NCBI RefSeq assembly: GCF_000716785.1
Contig: NZ_JNYY01000001.1
Coordinates: 434,001 to 498,000 of the forward strand
Length of the DNA stretch: 64,000 nucleotides
Origin: Amycolatopsis vancoresmycina
Lineage (GTDB): Bacteria > Actinomycetota > Actinomycetes > Mycobacteriales > Pseudonocardiaceae
Direction: 5' to 3'
Of this stretch, positions 1-7,534 are shown piece by piece. The position numbers were made by a program, and so were the translations under genes. The notes under the pieces were generated by a model. It was not told the DNA's origin and searched no databases. It saw only the letters and a program-made list of their open reading frames with translations. The stretch's first letter is position 1; each line of letters opens with the position of its first letter.

Positions 1-1
1 G

Positions 2-814
2 GCCGCGTTCATCCGGATGCGCACCCAGCCGCGGAAGCGGTTCCTGCGCGGGCAGCCGATCCGGCACCGCTTCCAGGTGTTCGTCACCGCCGAAGGGGCC
101 GAGCCCCTCAAGACCGAAGGCACCATGGTGCAGCGGCAGCTGCTGCCCAAGTGGCTGCTGCCCGCCCTCGCCGCGCTGCTCGTTCTCCTCCTGGCCCTGG
201 TGACGCTGTGGTTCACCGTGCTGCGGCCCGCCGTGAAGTCGGCCGCCCGGGAGGCCGCCGCGGAACAGAACCAGCAGATCGTGAAGGCCGCGCAGGACGC
301 CGGGGCCGGTGCGGACCAGGCGAAGAAGAACGCCGACCAGGCCAAGCAGAACTCCGAGCAGGCGATGAAGGCCGTCGGCCTGACCCCGCCCGGCGACAAC
401 CCGGCGCCCGGCTCCGGTCCCGGGGCCACGCCCAGCCGCGCCGCGAACGCCGCCGACGGGACGCCGACGGACTTCCGGGTCGCCGCCGACGCGAACATCG
501 ACTCGAACGTCAACCGGTTCGCCGAATTCCCCTACACGCTGCCGGATCCGAACAAGACGCTGGTGATCACCGACCTCGTGCTGCAGAACCCGCGCGGTGA
601 CAACGGAACCCTGCGCCTGCTGCGGGATTCCAACGGCACCAAGAGCGTTCTGCTGGAGGTCGGCCTGGCCAACTTCCGCGACCTCGACCACCACTGGCTG
701 CAGGCCTGGCGGTTCCAGCCGGGGGAGAAGGTCGTGCTCGCGGTCAGCTGCCAGAACCCGGGGGATCGGGGCCACTGCACGCCGTCGGTCTCCTTCTCCG
801 GCCGGGTCGAGTGA
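2..814 (+). CDS. C-terminal part of a membrane-anchored protein with an extracytoplasmic domain (5' truncated by window)
   Basis: The frame is open to the left window edge, so the true start lies outside; the first in-window ATG is at 17. A basic stretch is followed by one strong membrane segment (about residues 45-70 from that ATG), then an Ala/Gln/Lys-rich helical stalk (QNQQ, DQAKKNADQAK), a Pro/Gly linker and a C-terminal beta-rich domain of about 110 residues with two cysteines (SCQ...GHC). This suggests a single-pass protein with an outward-facing domain. It resembles proteins often labelled hydrolytic protein in actinomycetes, but I see no catalytic motif. It ends 6 bp from the convergent regulator gene. 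Function unknown. Confidence 0.7.
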   Translation, partial: AAFIRMRTQPRKRFLRGQPIRHRFQVFVTAEGAEPLKTEGTMVQRQLLPKWLLPALAALLVLLLALVTLWFTVLRPAVKSAAREAAAEQNQQIVKAAQDAGAGADQAKKNADQAKQNSEQAMKAVGLTPPGDNPAPGSGPGATPSRAANAADGTPTDFRVAADANIDSNVNRFAEFPYTLPDPNKTLVITDLVLQNPRGDNGTLRLLRDSNGTKSVLLEVGLANFRDLDHHWLQAWRFQPGEKVVLAVSCQNPGDRGHCTPSVSFSGRVE

Positions 815-820
815 ACCGTG

Positions 821-1447
821 CTAGATCAGCCCTTCGCGCATGGCGAACGCCACCGCGTGGGCGCGGTTGCGGAGCTGGAAGCGGTTGGTGATGTCGTGCA
901 GGATCGACTTCACCGTCCGTTCGGAGTAGCTCAGCTGGTCGGCGATCTCCTTGGTTTCGAACCCGTCGGCGACCAGCTTCAGCACCCGGGTCTCCCGCTG
1001 GGACATCCCGGCGAGGTCCCAGCCGTTCGGGTGCAGCACGTCCCGCTGCAGCCGGGACACCCGGGACAGCAGGCGGCCGAGCAGGTCGGGCGGCAGCGCC
1101 CCTTCGCCGGCGGCGGCGGCCTTGACGAGCCGCACCAGCGTGTCGGGGGTGGCGTCGGCGCGGCGGATGATCGCCGAGACGCCGGTTCCCACGACGTCGA
1201 GCAGTTCCGAGTCCTCCACCTCGCCGGCGACCAGCACGATGCCCGCGTGGTTGGCGCACTGGAGACTGCGCAGCAGCTGCCGGGCCTCGTCGTTGAGCCG
1301 CTCCACGATGACCAGCACGACGGCCGGCTCACCGGGGTCGCCGTCGGCCAGGCGGATTTCGGGGCGTGACCGCAGCGCGGCGGTGACACCCGCGTGGGTG
1401 ATGGTGTCGGTGGCGTGCAGCAGCACCGGGACCTGGTCGGTGATCAT
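821..1447 (-). CDS. LuxR-family regulator with degenerate receiver domain
   Basis: The C-terminal ~65 residues form a clear LuxR/NarL helix-turn-helix (MSQRETRVLKLVADG, ERTVKSILHDI). The N-terminal ~120 residues have the size and pattern of a response-regulator receiver, but the phosphoacceptor position is hydrophobic (VVLVIVERL where DVVLMD is usual), so phosphorylation there looks impossible. I chose the ATG at 1447 because GGGAGGG precedes it; an upstream ATG at 1501 has no such signal. It lies downstream of, and in the same direction as, the response regulator at 1550-2200, with about 100 bp between them. It is probably an atypical or orphan transcription factor; its targets are unknown. 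Confidence 0.8.
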   Translation of the reverse strand: MITDQVPVLLHATDTITHAGVTAALRSRPEIRLADGDPGEPAVVLVIVERLNDEARQLLRSLQCANHAGIVLVAGEVEDSELLDVVGTGVSAIIRRADATPDTLVRLVKAAAAGEGALPPDLLGRLLSRVSRLQRDVLHPNGWDLAGMSQRETRVLKLVADGFETKEIADQLSYSERTVKSILHDITNRFQLRNRAHAVAFAMREGLI

Positions 1448-1549
1448 CGGCGAAGCCCTCCCTCGAACGACGTCGGTTCCCCCCACCAAGGATCGGGCCA
1501 CGGGCGGCCGCCGAACAGGGACAGGGAGTCCCGATCTGTCCCGCTTTCC

Positions 1550-2200
1550 TTACTCCGATCGGGCAATGCCGGCCTCCCGGGCCTTCGCGATGGCCTGGGT
1601 GCGGTCGGTGACCCGGAGTTTGCGGAAGATGTGGGACACGTGGTTGCGCACGGTCTTCTGGCTCAGCACCAGCTCTTCGGCGATCGACGCGTTGCCCATG
1701 CCCTGCGCGACGAGCCGCAGGATCTCCTGTTCCCGCAACGTCAGCCGCGGGAACGACTCGTCGCGCGGGGTCGCCGTGCCCAGCAGGGACAGCACCCGGG
1801 TGGCGATCGCCGGGCTGAAGATGGCCTCGCCGTCGCCGATCACCCGGACCGCGCGGATGATCTGCTCGTTGCGGGCGCCCTTGAGCAGGTAGCCGCGGGC
1901 GCCGGCACGCATGGCGGCGAACACCGCGGCCTCGTTCTCGAACATGGTCAGCATGAGCACGCCGGTGTGCGGGCTCGCGCTCACGATCCGCCGCGTCGCC
2001 TCGACGCCGTCGAGGTCGGGCAGGTTGAGGTCCATCAGCACGACGTCGGGTTCCAGCCGGCCCGCGTCGGCGACCGCGGTCAGGCCGTCGGCCGCCTCGC
2101 CGGCGACCTCCATGCCGTCGGTGGCGTCGAGCATCGCGCAGAGCGCGGCCCGGAAGACGGGGTGGTCGTCCACCACGAGGACGCGCAGGGAGCCGAACAT
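1550..2200 (-). CDS. NarL/LuxR-family two-component response regulator
   Basis: 216 residues, the usual length. The receiver domain starts with VLVVDDHPVFR, has the phosphoacceptor Asp in VVLMDLNLPDLDG, and the switch Thr/Lys region in MLTMFE and YLLKGA. The C-terminal LuxR HTH reads LTLREQEILRLVAQG...KTVRNHVSHIFRKL. Its ATG lies 3 bp after the stop of the upstream kinase gene, so the two are translationally coupled and form one two-component system. The protein should bind DNA as a phosphorylated dimer. Its target is not evident; the neighbouring biosynthetic cluster carries a different regulator and operator set, so I would not assume this pair controls it. Confidence 0.92.
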   Translation of the reverse strand: MFGSLRVLVVDDHPVFRAALCAMLDATDGMEVAGEAADGLTAVADAGRLEPDVVLMDLNLPDLDGVEATRRIVSASPHTGVLMLTMFENEAAVFAAMRAGARGYLLKGARNEQIIRAVRVIGDGEAIFSPAIATRVLSLLGTATPRDESFPRLTLREQEILRLVAQGMGNASIAEELVLSQKTVRNHVSHIFRKLRVTDRTQAIAKAREAGIARSE

Positions 2201-2203
2201 CGC

Positions 2204-2881
2204 TCACTTCCCGGCCGCGATCGGGAGCCACGCGGCGATCCGCGTGCCGCCGGAGGAAACCGGCTCGACCCGGCAGCCGCCGCCGAGGTCGCCGGCGCGT
2301 TCCCGCATCGACCGCAGCCCGGTCCCGCCGACCGCGGGCAGCGCTTCCCCGTCCGTGCCCACGCCGTCGTCGACGATCTCCACGTGCAGGTCGCCGTCGA
2401 GGGGCCACAGGTGCACTGTGCAGTGCCGGGCCCCGGAGTGGCGGGCCACGTTCACCAGCGCCTCGCGGATGATCCGGTACGCGGTGATCTCCACCTCCGC
2501 CGACAACGCCGGCAGCTCGCCGCGCACCTCGACCTCGACCCGCAGCGGGCCGTGCTCGGCGGGCACCCGGTCGGTGAGCGTGGTGGCGTACCGGCGCACG
2601 GCCAGCACGAGCCCGGCGTCGTCGAGGGCAGGCGGCCGCGCGTCGGCCACGATGCGGCGCAGGTCGGTGATCGCGCTGTGGAGCTCGTCCTCGAGCCGGG
2701 CCAGCAGGCGCTCGGCGCTCGCCCGGTCGCGGGCGATCAGGTCGCGGGCCGCGCGCAGCCCGAGCACCGCGGCGGTGAGCGTCGGCCCCAGGCCGTCGTG
2801 CAGGTCGGTGAGCACCCGTTTGAGCCGGTCTTCGTACCCGGCAGGACGAACGATGTCGGCGACGACGAATGTCCGGCGCAT
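2204..2881 (-). CDS. Short sensor histidine kinase (HisKA_3 family), partner of the downstream response regulator
   Basis: About 225 residues from the ATG at 2881, which has GGGGAGAAG in front. The dimerisation/phosphoacceptor helix carries the HisKA_3 H-box LHDGLGP, and the C-terminal ATPase domain has the N-box (REALVNVARHSGA), DDGVG and GTGLRSMRERA. There is no sensory or membrane domain, so the kinase is either cytosolic or depends on a partner. The frame stays open upstream to 3319, but that extension is low-complexity and lacks a ribosome-binding site. It phosphorylates the NarL-type regulator encoded 3 bp downstream. Confidence 0.88.
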   Translation of the reverse strand: MRRTFVVADIVRPAGYEDRLKRVLTDLHDGLGPTLTAAVLGLRAARDLIARDRASAERLLARLEDELHSAITDLRRIVADARPPALDDAGLVLAVRRYATTLTDRVPAEHGPLRVEVEVRGELPALSAEVEITAYRIIREALVNVARHSGARHCTVHLWPLDGDLHVEIVDDGVGTDGEALPAVGGTGLRSMRERAGDLGGGCRVEPVSSGGTRIAAWLPIAAGK

Positions 2882-3329
2882 CTTCTCCCCGTCCCCACAA
2901 AGTGGTCTGGACCCCCGGGCCGCATCCCGCGGAACCAGCTCTCGTGCGGGTAGCCCAGCCGGCTGCTCCGTTTCGCGTAGCGGGATGGTCACCCGCTGTA
3001 CTAGTCGGTGCGCCAGGCCCCGGCGTTTCATCCCCGACCCCCGGTTTCGGTAACGGTCCGGTTTCGATACGGATCCCGGCGTAACAGTGCGCATCCGGGT
3101 GAAGACCTCGTACGCCTGCTGGCGGCGCCCCGCCAAAAACGATTCATGAACTGCGCGGCAAACCGGTCGAAGTTCGACAAAGCCCCGGCGCTGCACGTTC
3201 GCGAAGTCGCAGGGCGGACGGAGTAGATCTCCGGCAACGGGCGGCCGAACGCGCATCCCGCCGTGTGGGTGCCGAGTCCGGTTGAGTCGATCTTCGCGGC
3301 GATTCACGCGGGGGCGCACAAGTCACCAT
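2882..3329. other. Non-coding stretch upstream of the two-component operon
   Basis: I see no convincing gene here; the open frames are short and without ribosome-binding sites. The only local structure noted is a pair of CCGGTTTCG repeats at 3041-3049 and 3058-3066, 17 bp apart (within CCGGTTTCGGTAACGG and CCGGTTTCGATACGG), about 160-190 bp upstream of the kinase start. They could be an operator for the two-component genes. The stretch ends at the first TTGCCA-type cluster element. Confidence 0.4.
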
Positions 3330-3355
3330 TTGACAAAGGTTGCCAACTATTGCCA
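3330..3355 (+). promoter_or_regulatory. Cluster operator array A (TTGACA, TTGCCA, TTGCCA) upstream of the first biosynthetic operon
   Basis: TTGACA at 3330, TTGCCA at 3340 and TTGCCA at 3350 are spaced exactly 10 bp apart, so the half-sites lie on one face of the helix. A CATCCT hexamer at 3354 sits 18 bp after TTGACA and could be the -10 box. The same phased motif recurs before the other operons of this cluster and I found it nowhere else in the window as a phased set. It marks the left functional boundary of the cluster. The proposed ligand is the XRE-TPR regulator at 38914-40128 (inference). Confidence 0.65.
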
Positions 3356-3475
3356 TCCTGAGCCGGGAAAGGTTCCGGCTCCGAGGGGGGCGCCGGGTGA
3401 TCACCTCCGACCCCCGTCCGTTCCCGGCCGCATCCGCCCCGGCCCGCGAGAGACGGCGAGGCTGCGGCGTTTTCC

Positions 3476-4138
3476 GTGTCCGGCAAGCGAAAAACCGAGG
3501 GGGAACGGGCGCCTCGCCGGGCGCCGCCACCCGGTCCCGTCGCCAGGGAGGTAGCCATCAGCACTGTCACCGCCACGACGTGGCCCGGGCCGGGACGGCG
3601 GGCCGGCACCGTCGAGGGACTGGCCGCGGCGCTGCGCGGCTTCGGGCCCGGCATCGACGAGCCCGCCGCCTATGACCCGCAGACCGGCTCCTCGCCGGTA
3701 CCCCAGCCGGGCGTCACGGCCTTCCGCGACCTCGTGCTCGAAGCGTTCCCGGACACCGGGAGCCTCGGCATCGTCCGTGCCCCGCACGTCGCCGGCCGCA
3801 GCGAGCACAAGGAAGGCCGGGCCTGGGACTGGAAGGTGTGCCGCGACACCCAGGGCGAGGTCGCGGACGCGCTGCTGTCGTGGCTGCTCGCGCCCGACTG
3901 GCACGGCAACCCGTTCGCGGCGGCCCGCCGCTTCGGGGTCATGTACCTGATCTGGGATTCCCGCATCTGGGGTGCGTACGCGGCCGCCCAGGGCTGGCGC
4001 CCGTACACCGGGCCGCACCCGCACACCGACCACGTGCACATCTCGTTCAGCCGGTCCGGCGCCCGCGGGGAAACCTCGTGGTGGCGCCGCTTCGGCCTGA
4101 CCGCCACGGCGAACCCCGCCCCGAGGGAGGCACTGTGA
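3476..4138 (+). CDS. LAS-type zinc peptidase-like protein (D-Ala-D-Ala carboxypeptidase/endolysin fold)
   Basis: The conserved core carries the LAS metallopeptidase pattern: SEHKEGRAWDW (His and Asp zinc ligands) and, about 70 residues later, HTDHVHISF (third His). Such domains cut peptidoglycan stem peptides. No signal peptide is visible, so it may act inside the cell or on a peptide intermediate. The start is uncertain: the in-frame GTG at 3476 has no Shine-Dalgarno, whereas an ATC at 3557 is preceded at 5 nt by AGGGAGG (3545-3551). It is the first gene after operator array A and overlaps the next gene by GTGA. Roles in self-resistance or in trimming a peptide product are both possible. Confidence 0.7.
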   Translation: MSGKRKTEGERAPRRAPPPGPVAREVAISTVTATTWPGPGRRAGTVEGLAAALRGFGPGIDEPAAYDPQTGSSPVPQPGVTAFRDLVLEAFPDTGSLGIVRAPHVAGRSEHKEGRAWDWKVCRDTQGEVADALLSWLLAPDWHGNPFAAARRFGVMYLIWDSRIWGAYAAAQGWRPYTGPHPHTDHVHISFSRSGARGETSWWRRFGLTATANPAPREAL

Positions 4139-6276
4139 ACACCACCGGTTCCGGCACCCCGCCGTCCGCCCCGGTGCAGCCGGTCGAACGGACCCTGCAC
4201 GGCGAGCCGGTCGTCGACGACTTCGGCTGGATGCGCGACCACGCGGACCCCCGGCTGCGGGCCTACCTCGAGGCCGAACGCGAGTACTTCGACGGCTACG
4301 CGCAGGATCTCGACCCGCTCGTCGGGGAACTGGTGGCGGAAGCGGCCCGGCGCACGGCGGCCGGCCGGTCCTTCTCCTGGCGGATCGGGCACCACGAGTA
4401 CACGACCCGGCCGCCCGACGAGGGCGGCCGCTACACCCGGTACCTGCGCCGGGACGTGCGCGGGACCGGCGAGCCGGAAGTGGTGCTGGACCTCGGCGAA
4501 CTCGCCGACGGCCACGACTTCACCCGGATCGGCGTCTTCGAACCCAGCCCGGACGGCCGCCTGCTGGCCTACTCGGTCGACCACGTCGGCTACGAGTCCT
4601 ACGAACTCCGCTTCCGGGACCTGACCACCGGCACCGACCTGCCGCGTACGCGCCAGGAGACGTACTACACCGGCGTGTGGGACGCGTCTTCGGCGAAGTT
4701 CTGCTACGTCGTCCACGACGCCGCGATGCGCCCGTACCGGGTGCTCGCGCACGACCTCACCGCCGATCCCGGCGCCCCGGACGCGGTGCTGTGGGACGAG
4801 CGGGACGAACACTTCACCACGACCGTCCGCGCCACCCGCACCCGCGACTGGCTGGTCGTCACGAACCAGAGCCGCACCACCACCGAAGAACTCCTGCTCC
4901 CCGCGGGCGACCTGACCGCCCCGCCGCGCCCGGTGTTCCCGCGCCGCCACGGGCAGGTGTACTTCGCCGACCACCAGCGCACCGCCGGGCAGGACCGGCT
5001 GGTCGCGCTGGTCGCCGAAGGACGGGAAGAGCGGCGGCTCGTCGGGCTCCCGCTCGCCGAGCTGGAAACCCAGCGGTGGCGGGAAATCCTGCCGCGCCGC
5101 CCGGACACGGCGTGGCAGCGGCTCGACGTCTTCGCCGCCGGGCTGCTGCTGAGCGGGTACCGGCGGGGGACGACGGTGTTCACCCTGCTGGGCCCGGACG
5201 GCCGCACGCGCGACATCACCCCGGACAGCCCCGGTGGCTGCCTGGTCTTCGAGGGCAGGCGCGACGCCCTGCGGGTCCAGATGGACCAGCGGACCGGGTA
5301 CGAGGCCGACGAGGTCGAACTCGCCGAGCACACGCTGTCCGCACCGCCGCGGCACCACCGGCTTTCCCTGCGCACCGGCGCGCACGAGCTCCTGCCGCCG
5401 CCGGCGGTGACCGGCTTCGACCCCGCGCGCTTCCGCACCACGAAGGTGTTCGCCGAGTCCGCGGACGGCACGGCCGTGCCGGTCACCCTGGCCCACCGGG
5501 CCGACGTGCGGCCCGACGGCGCCAACCCCGCCGTCGTGTCCTGTTACGGCGCCTACGAACGGCCGTGGGAGCCGTCGTTCTCCCAGGACGTGCTCAGCCT
5601 GCTGGAGCGCGGGTTCGTGTACGCCATCGCGCACGTCCGCGGCGGCGGCGAACTGGGCCGGTGCGGCTGGTTCGACGGCAGCATGGCCGCCACGCCGTCG
5701 TCGTTCCACGACCTGGTCGCCGTCCGCGACCACCTGGTGGCGACCGGCTGGGCGCACCCGGCCGGGGTGGTCGCGAGCGGCAGCTGCGCCGGCGGGGTCG
5801 CGGTCGGGCAGGCCTACACCGACGAGCCGGGCAAGTGGGCGGGCATCATCGCCGAAGCGCCGGCGGTCGACCTGCTCAACGCGATGCTGGACGAGAAGCT
5901 GCCGCTCACGATCAACGAGTGGGAGGAGTGGGGTGACCCGCGGGACCCGGCGATCTACCGGAGCATGCGGGGGTACGTCGCCTATGAGAACGTCTCCGAC
6001 CGCCCGCGGCCGCCGCTGCTGGTGACCGCCTACGCCAACGACCCGCGGGTGCTGGTGCACGAACCCGCCCGCTGGACCGCGGCGCTGCGGCAGGCCGACA
6101 CGCACGGCAACGTGATCCTGCTCCGCACCGAACTCGGGGACGGCGGCCACCACGGCCCGTCCGGGGCCGCGCACGTCGCCCGCGCGGCCGCGCAGCTCAC
6201 CGCCTTCGCGATCGATGCCGCGACCCGGAGCATGACGGCGGCCGACGGCGGCCGGGTCCGGGGAACGCCCGCGTGA
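4135..6276 (+). CDS. Prolyl oligopeptidase-family (S9A) enzyme with Cys in place of the nucleophile Ser
   Basis: About 713 residues, normal for oligopeptidase B/prolyl oligopeptidase. The N-terminal half has the WMRD and beta-propeller features; the C-terminal half is an alpha/beta hydrolase with AHVRGGGELG. The nucleophile elbow, normally GGSAGG or GGSNGG, reads G-S-C-A-G-G here, putting Cys551 at the catalytic position. The other triad members are present: Asp636 in YANDPRV and His672 in GGHHGPSG. The GTG at 4135 has GAGGGAGG upstream and overlaps the previous stop. A thiol nucleophile would favour acyl transfer over hydrolysis, so in this cluster it could ligate, cyclise or release a peptide; this is inference. 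Confidence 0.88.
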   Translation: MNTTGSGTPPSAPVQPVERTLHGEPVVDDFGWMRDHADPRLRAYLEAEREYFDGYAQDLDPLVGELVAEAARRTAAGRSFSWRIGHHEYTTRPPDEGGRYTRYLRRDVRGTGEPEVVLDLGELADGHDFTRIGVFEPSPDGRLLAYSVDHVGYESYELRFRDLTTGTDLPRTRQETYYTGVWDASSAKFCYVVHDAAMRPYRVLAHDLTADPGAPDAVLWDERDEHFTTTVRATRTRDWLVVTNQSRTTTEELLLPAGDLTAPPRPVFPRRHGQVYFADHQRTAGQDRLVALVAEGREERRLVGLPLAELETQRWREILPRRPDTAWQRLDVFAAGLLLSGYRRGTTVFTLLGPDGRTRDITPDSPGGCLVFEGRRDALRVQMDQRTGYEADEVELAEHTLSAPPRHHRLSLRTGAHELLPPPAVTGFDPARFRTTKVFAESADGTAVPVTLAHRADVRPDGANPAVVSCYGAYERPWEPSFSQDVLSLLERGFVYAIAHVRGGGELGRCGWFDGSMAATPSSFHDLVAVRDHLVATGWAHPAGVVASGSCAGGVAVGQAYTDEPGKWAGIIAEAPAVDLLNAMLDEKLPLTINEWEEWGDPRDPAIYRSMRGYVAYENVSDRPRPPLLVTAYANDPRVLVHEPARWTAALRQADTHGNVILLRTELGDGGHHGPSGAAHVARAAAQLTAFAIDAATRSMTAADGGRVRGTPA

Positions 6277-7523
6277 CCGACGAACCGGCGCCGACAGCCC
6301 GGCCGGCCGGGCTGCGGCACGAACTCGCGGCCTCCGGCGGCGGGTACCTGCTCGGCGCGACCCTCGCCCAGTCGGTCGGCCAGGGCGCCGCGATGGCGTG
6401 CAACGCCGTGTTCTTCGTCCGGGTCGTCGGGCTGGCCCCGAGCGCCGTCGGGACCGTGCAGAGCGCGGCCGCGCTGACGTCGATGGCACTGGCGGTGGTG
6501 GTCGGCCCGCTCGTGGACCGGCACGGCGCCCGCCCGGTCGCGGTCCGGCTCGGGCTGGCGCTGGCCGGCGCGGTGGCCGCCTACGCGCTGGTGTCCGGCC
6601 TCGCCGGGTTCGCCGTCGTGCACCTGCTCGTGGCGTCCCTGCGCACCGGGCGGCAGATCGGCGAGAGCGCCCTGATCGCGCACCTGGTCGGCGCGCGCGC
6701 GAAGTTCCGCGCCTACCAGCGGTCCGTGCAGAACATCGGAATCTCGCTGGGCACGGTGGCCGCGGCCGTCCCGCTGTACCTCGACACCCGGCCGGCGTAC
6801 CTGGTGGTGATCCTCGGCAACGCCGTCGTGATCGGGGTCGCCGCCCTGCTCGTGCGGGCGGTTCCCGGCGCGCGGGTGCCCGCCCGGCCACGGGAGCGGA
6901 CCGGGCGGCTCGCCCTGCGGGACCGCCGGTACGTGGTGGTCGGCCTGCTGTGCGGGCTGATGGAGGTCCGCGACAGCGTGCTCACCGTGGGCCTGCCGCT
7001 GTGGGTGACCGCGCACACCGACGCGCCGAGACCGCTGGTCTCGGTGCTGCTGTTCGTCAACACCGCCATGGTGATCGCCCTGCAGGTGCGGGCCTCGGCC
7101 GGGGCGGCCACGGTGGGCGGCGCCGCCCGCGTCATGCGGGCGGGCGGGTTCGCGCTGGCCGCGAGCTGCGCGGTGTTCGGGCTGACCGGCCGGACCGGGG
7201 GAGCCTGGACGGTGGTGCTCCTGGTCGCCGGCGCGGTGGCGCTGACCCTCGGCGAGATGTGGACGTCGGCGAGCAGCTGGACGCTGAGCTACGACCTGGC
7301 GGACCCGCGGGCCCACGGCCAGTACCAGGGCGTGTTCGAGATGACCTCGGGCGTCGGGGTGCTCGCCGGGCCGATCCTGTGCACCACCGTCGCCCTCTCC
7401 CACGGGTTCTGGGGCTGGGCCGGGATCGGCGCCGGCTTCGCGGTCGTGGGCCTCGCCGTGCGCCGGCTCGCCGGCCGCGGCGGTCCGGGCGTGCACCACC
7501 CGGTGCGCGCGGAAGCTGTGTGA
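6273..7523 (+). CDS. MFS transporter
   Basis: 416 residues with about twelve hydrophobic segments and the loop motif PLVDRHGARPVAVR between helices 2 and 3, which fits the major facilitator signature. The GTG start overlaps the peptidase stop (GTGA), so it belongs to the same operon. It is one of four MFS genes in the cluster and most likely exports the product or an intermediate as self-protection. Substrate cannot be read from sequence. Confidence 0.88.
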   Translation: MTDEPAPTARPAGLRHELAASGGGYLLGATLAQSVGQGAAMACNAVFFVRVVGLAPSAVGTVQSAAALTSMALAVVVGPLVDRHGARPVAVRLGLALAGAVAAYALVSGLAGFAVVHLLVASLRTGRQIGESALIAHLVGARAKFRAYQRSVQNIGISLGTVAAAVPLYLDTRPAYLVVILGNAVVIGVAALLVRAVPGARVPARPRERTGRLALRDRRYVVVGLLCGLMEVRDSVLTVGLPLWVTAHTDAPRPLVSVLLFVNTAMVIALQVRASAGAATVGGAARVMRAGGFALAASCAVFGLTGRTGGAWTVVLLVAGAVALTLGEMWTSASSWTLSYDLADPRAHGQYQGVFEMTSGVGVLAGPILCTTVALSHGFWGWAGIGAGFAVVGLAVRRLAGRGGPGVHHPVRAEAV

Positions 7524-7534
7524 GGAGACGGAAA

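Noticed and set aside
2882..3319. N-terminal extension of the histidine kinase
   Set aside because: Low-complexity translation without a sensory domain or ribosome-binding site; ATG 2881 has a good one.
3670..6891. Open frame of more than 1000 codons on the minus strand across the oligopeptidase gene
   Set aside because: Antisense shadow typical of high-GC DNA: Arg/Gly/Pro/Ala-rich, no domain, while the plus strand encodes a complete S9 protein.
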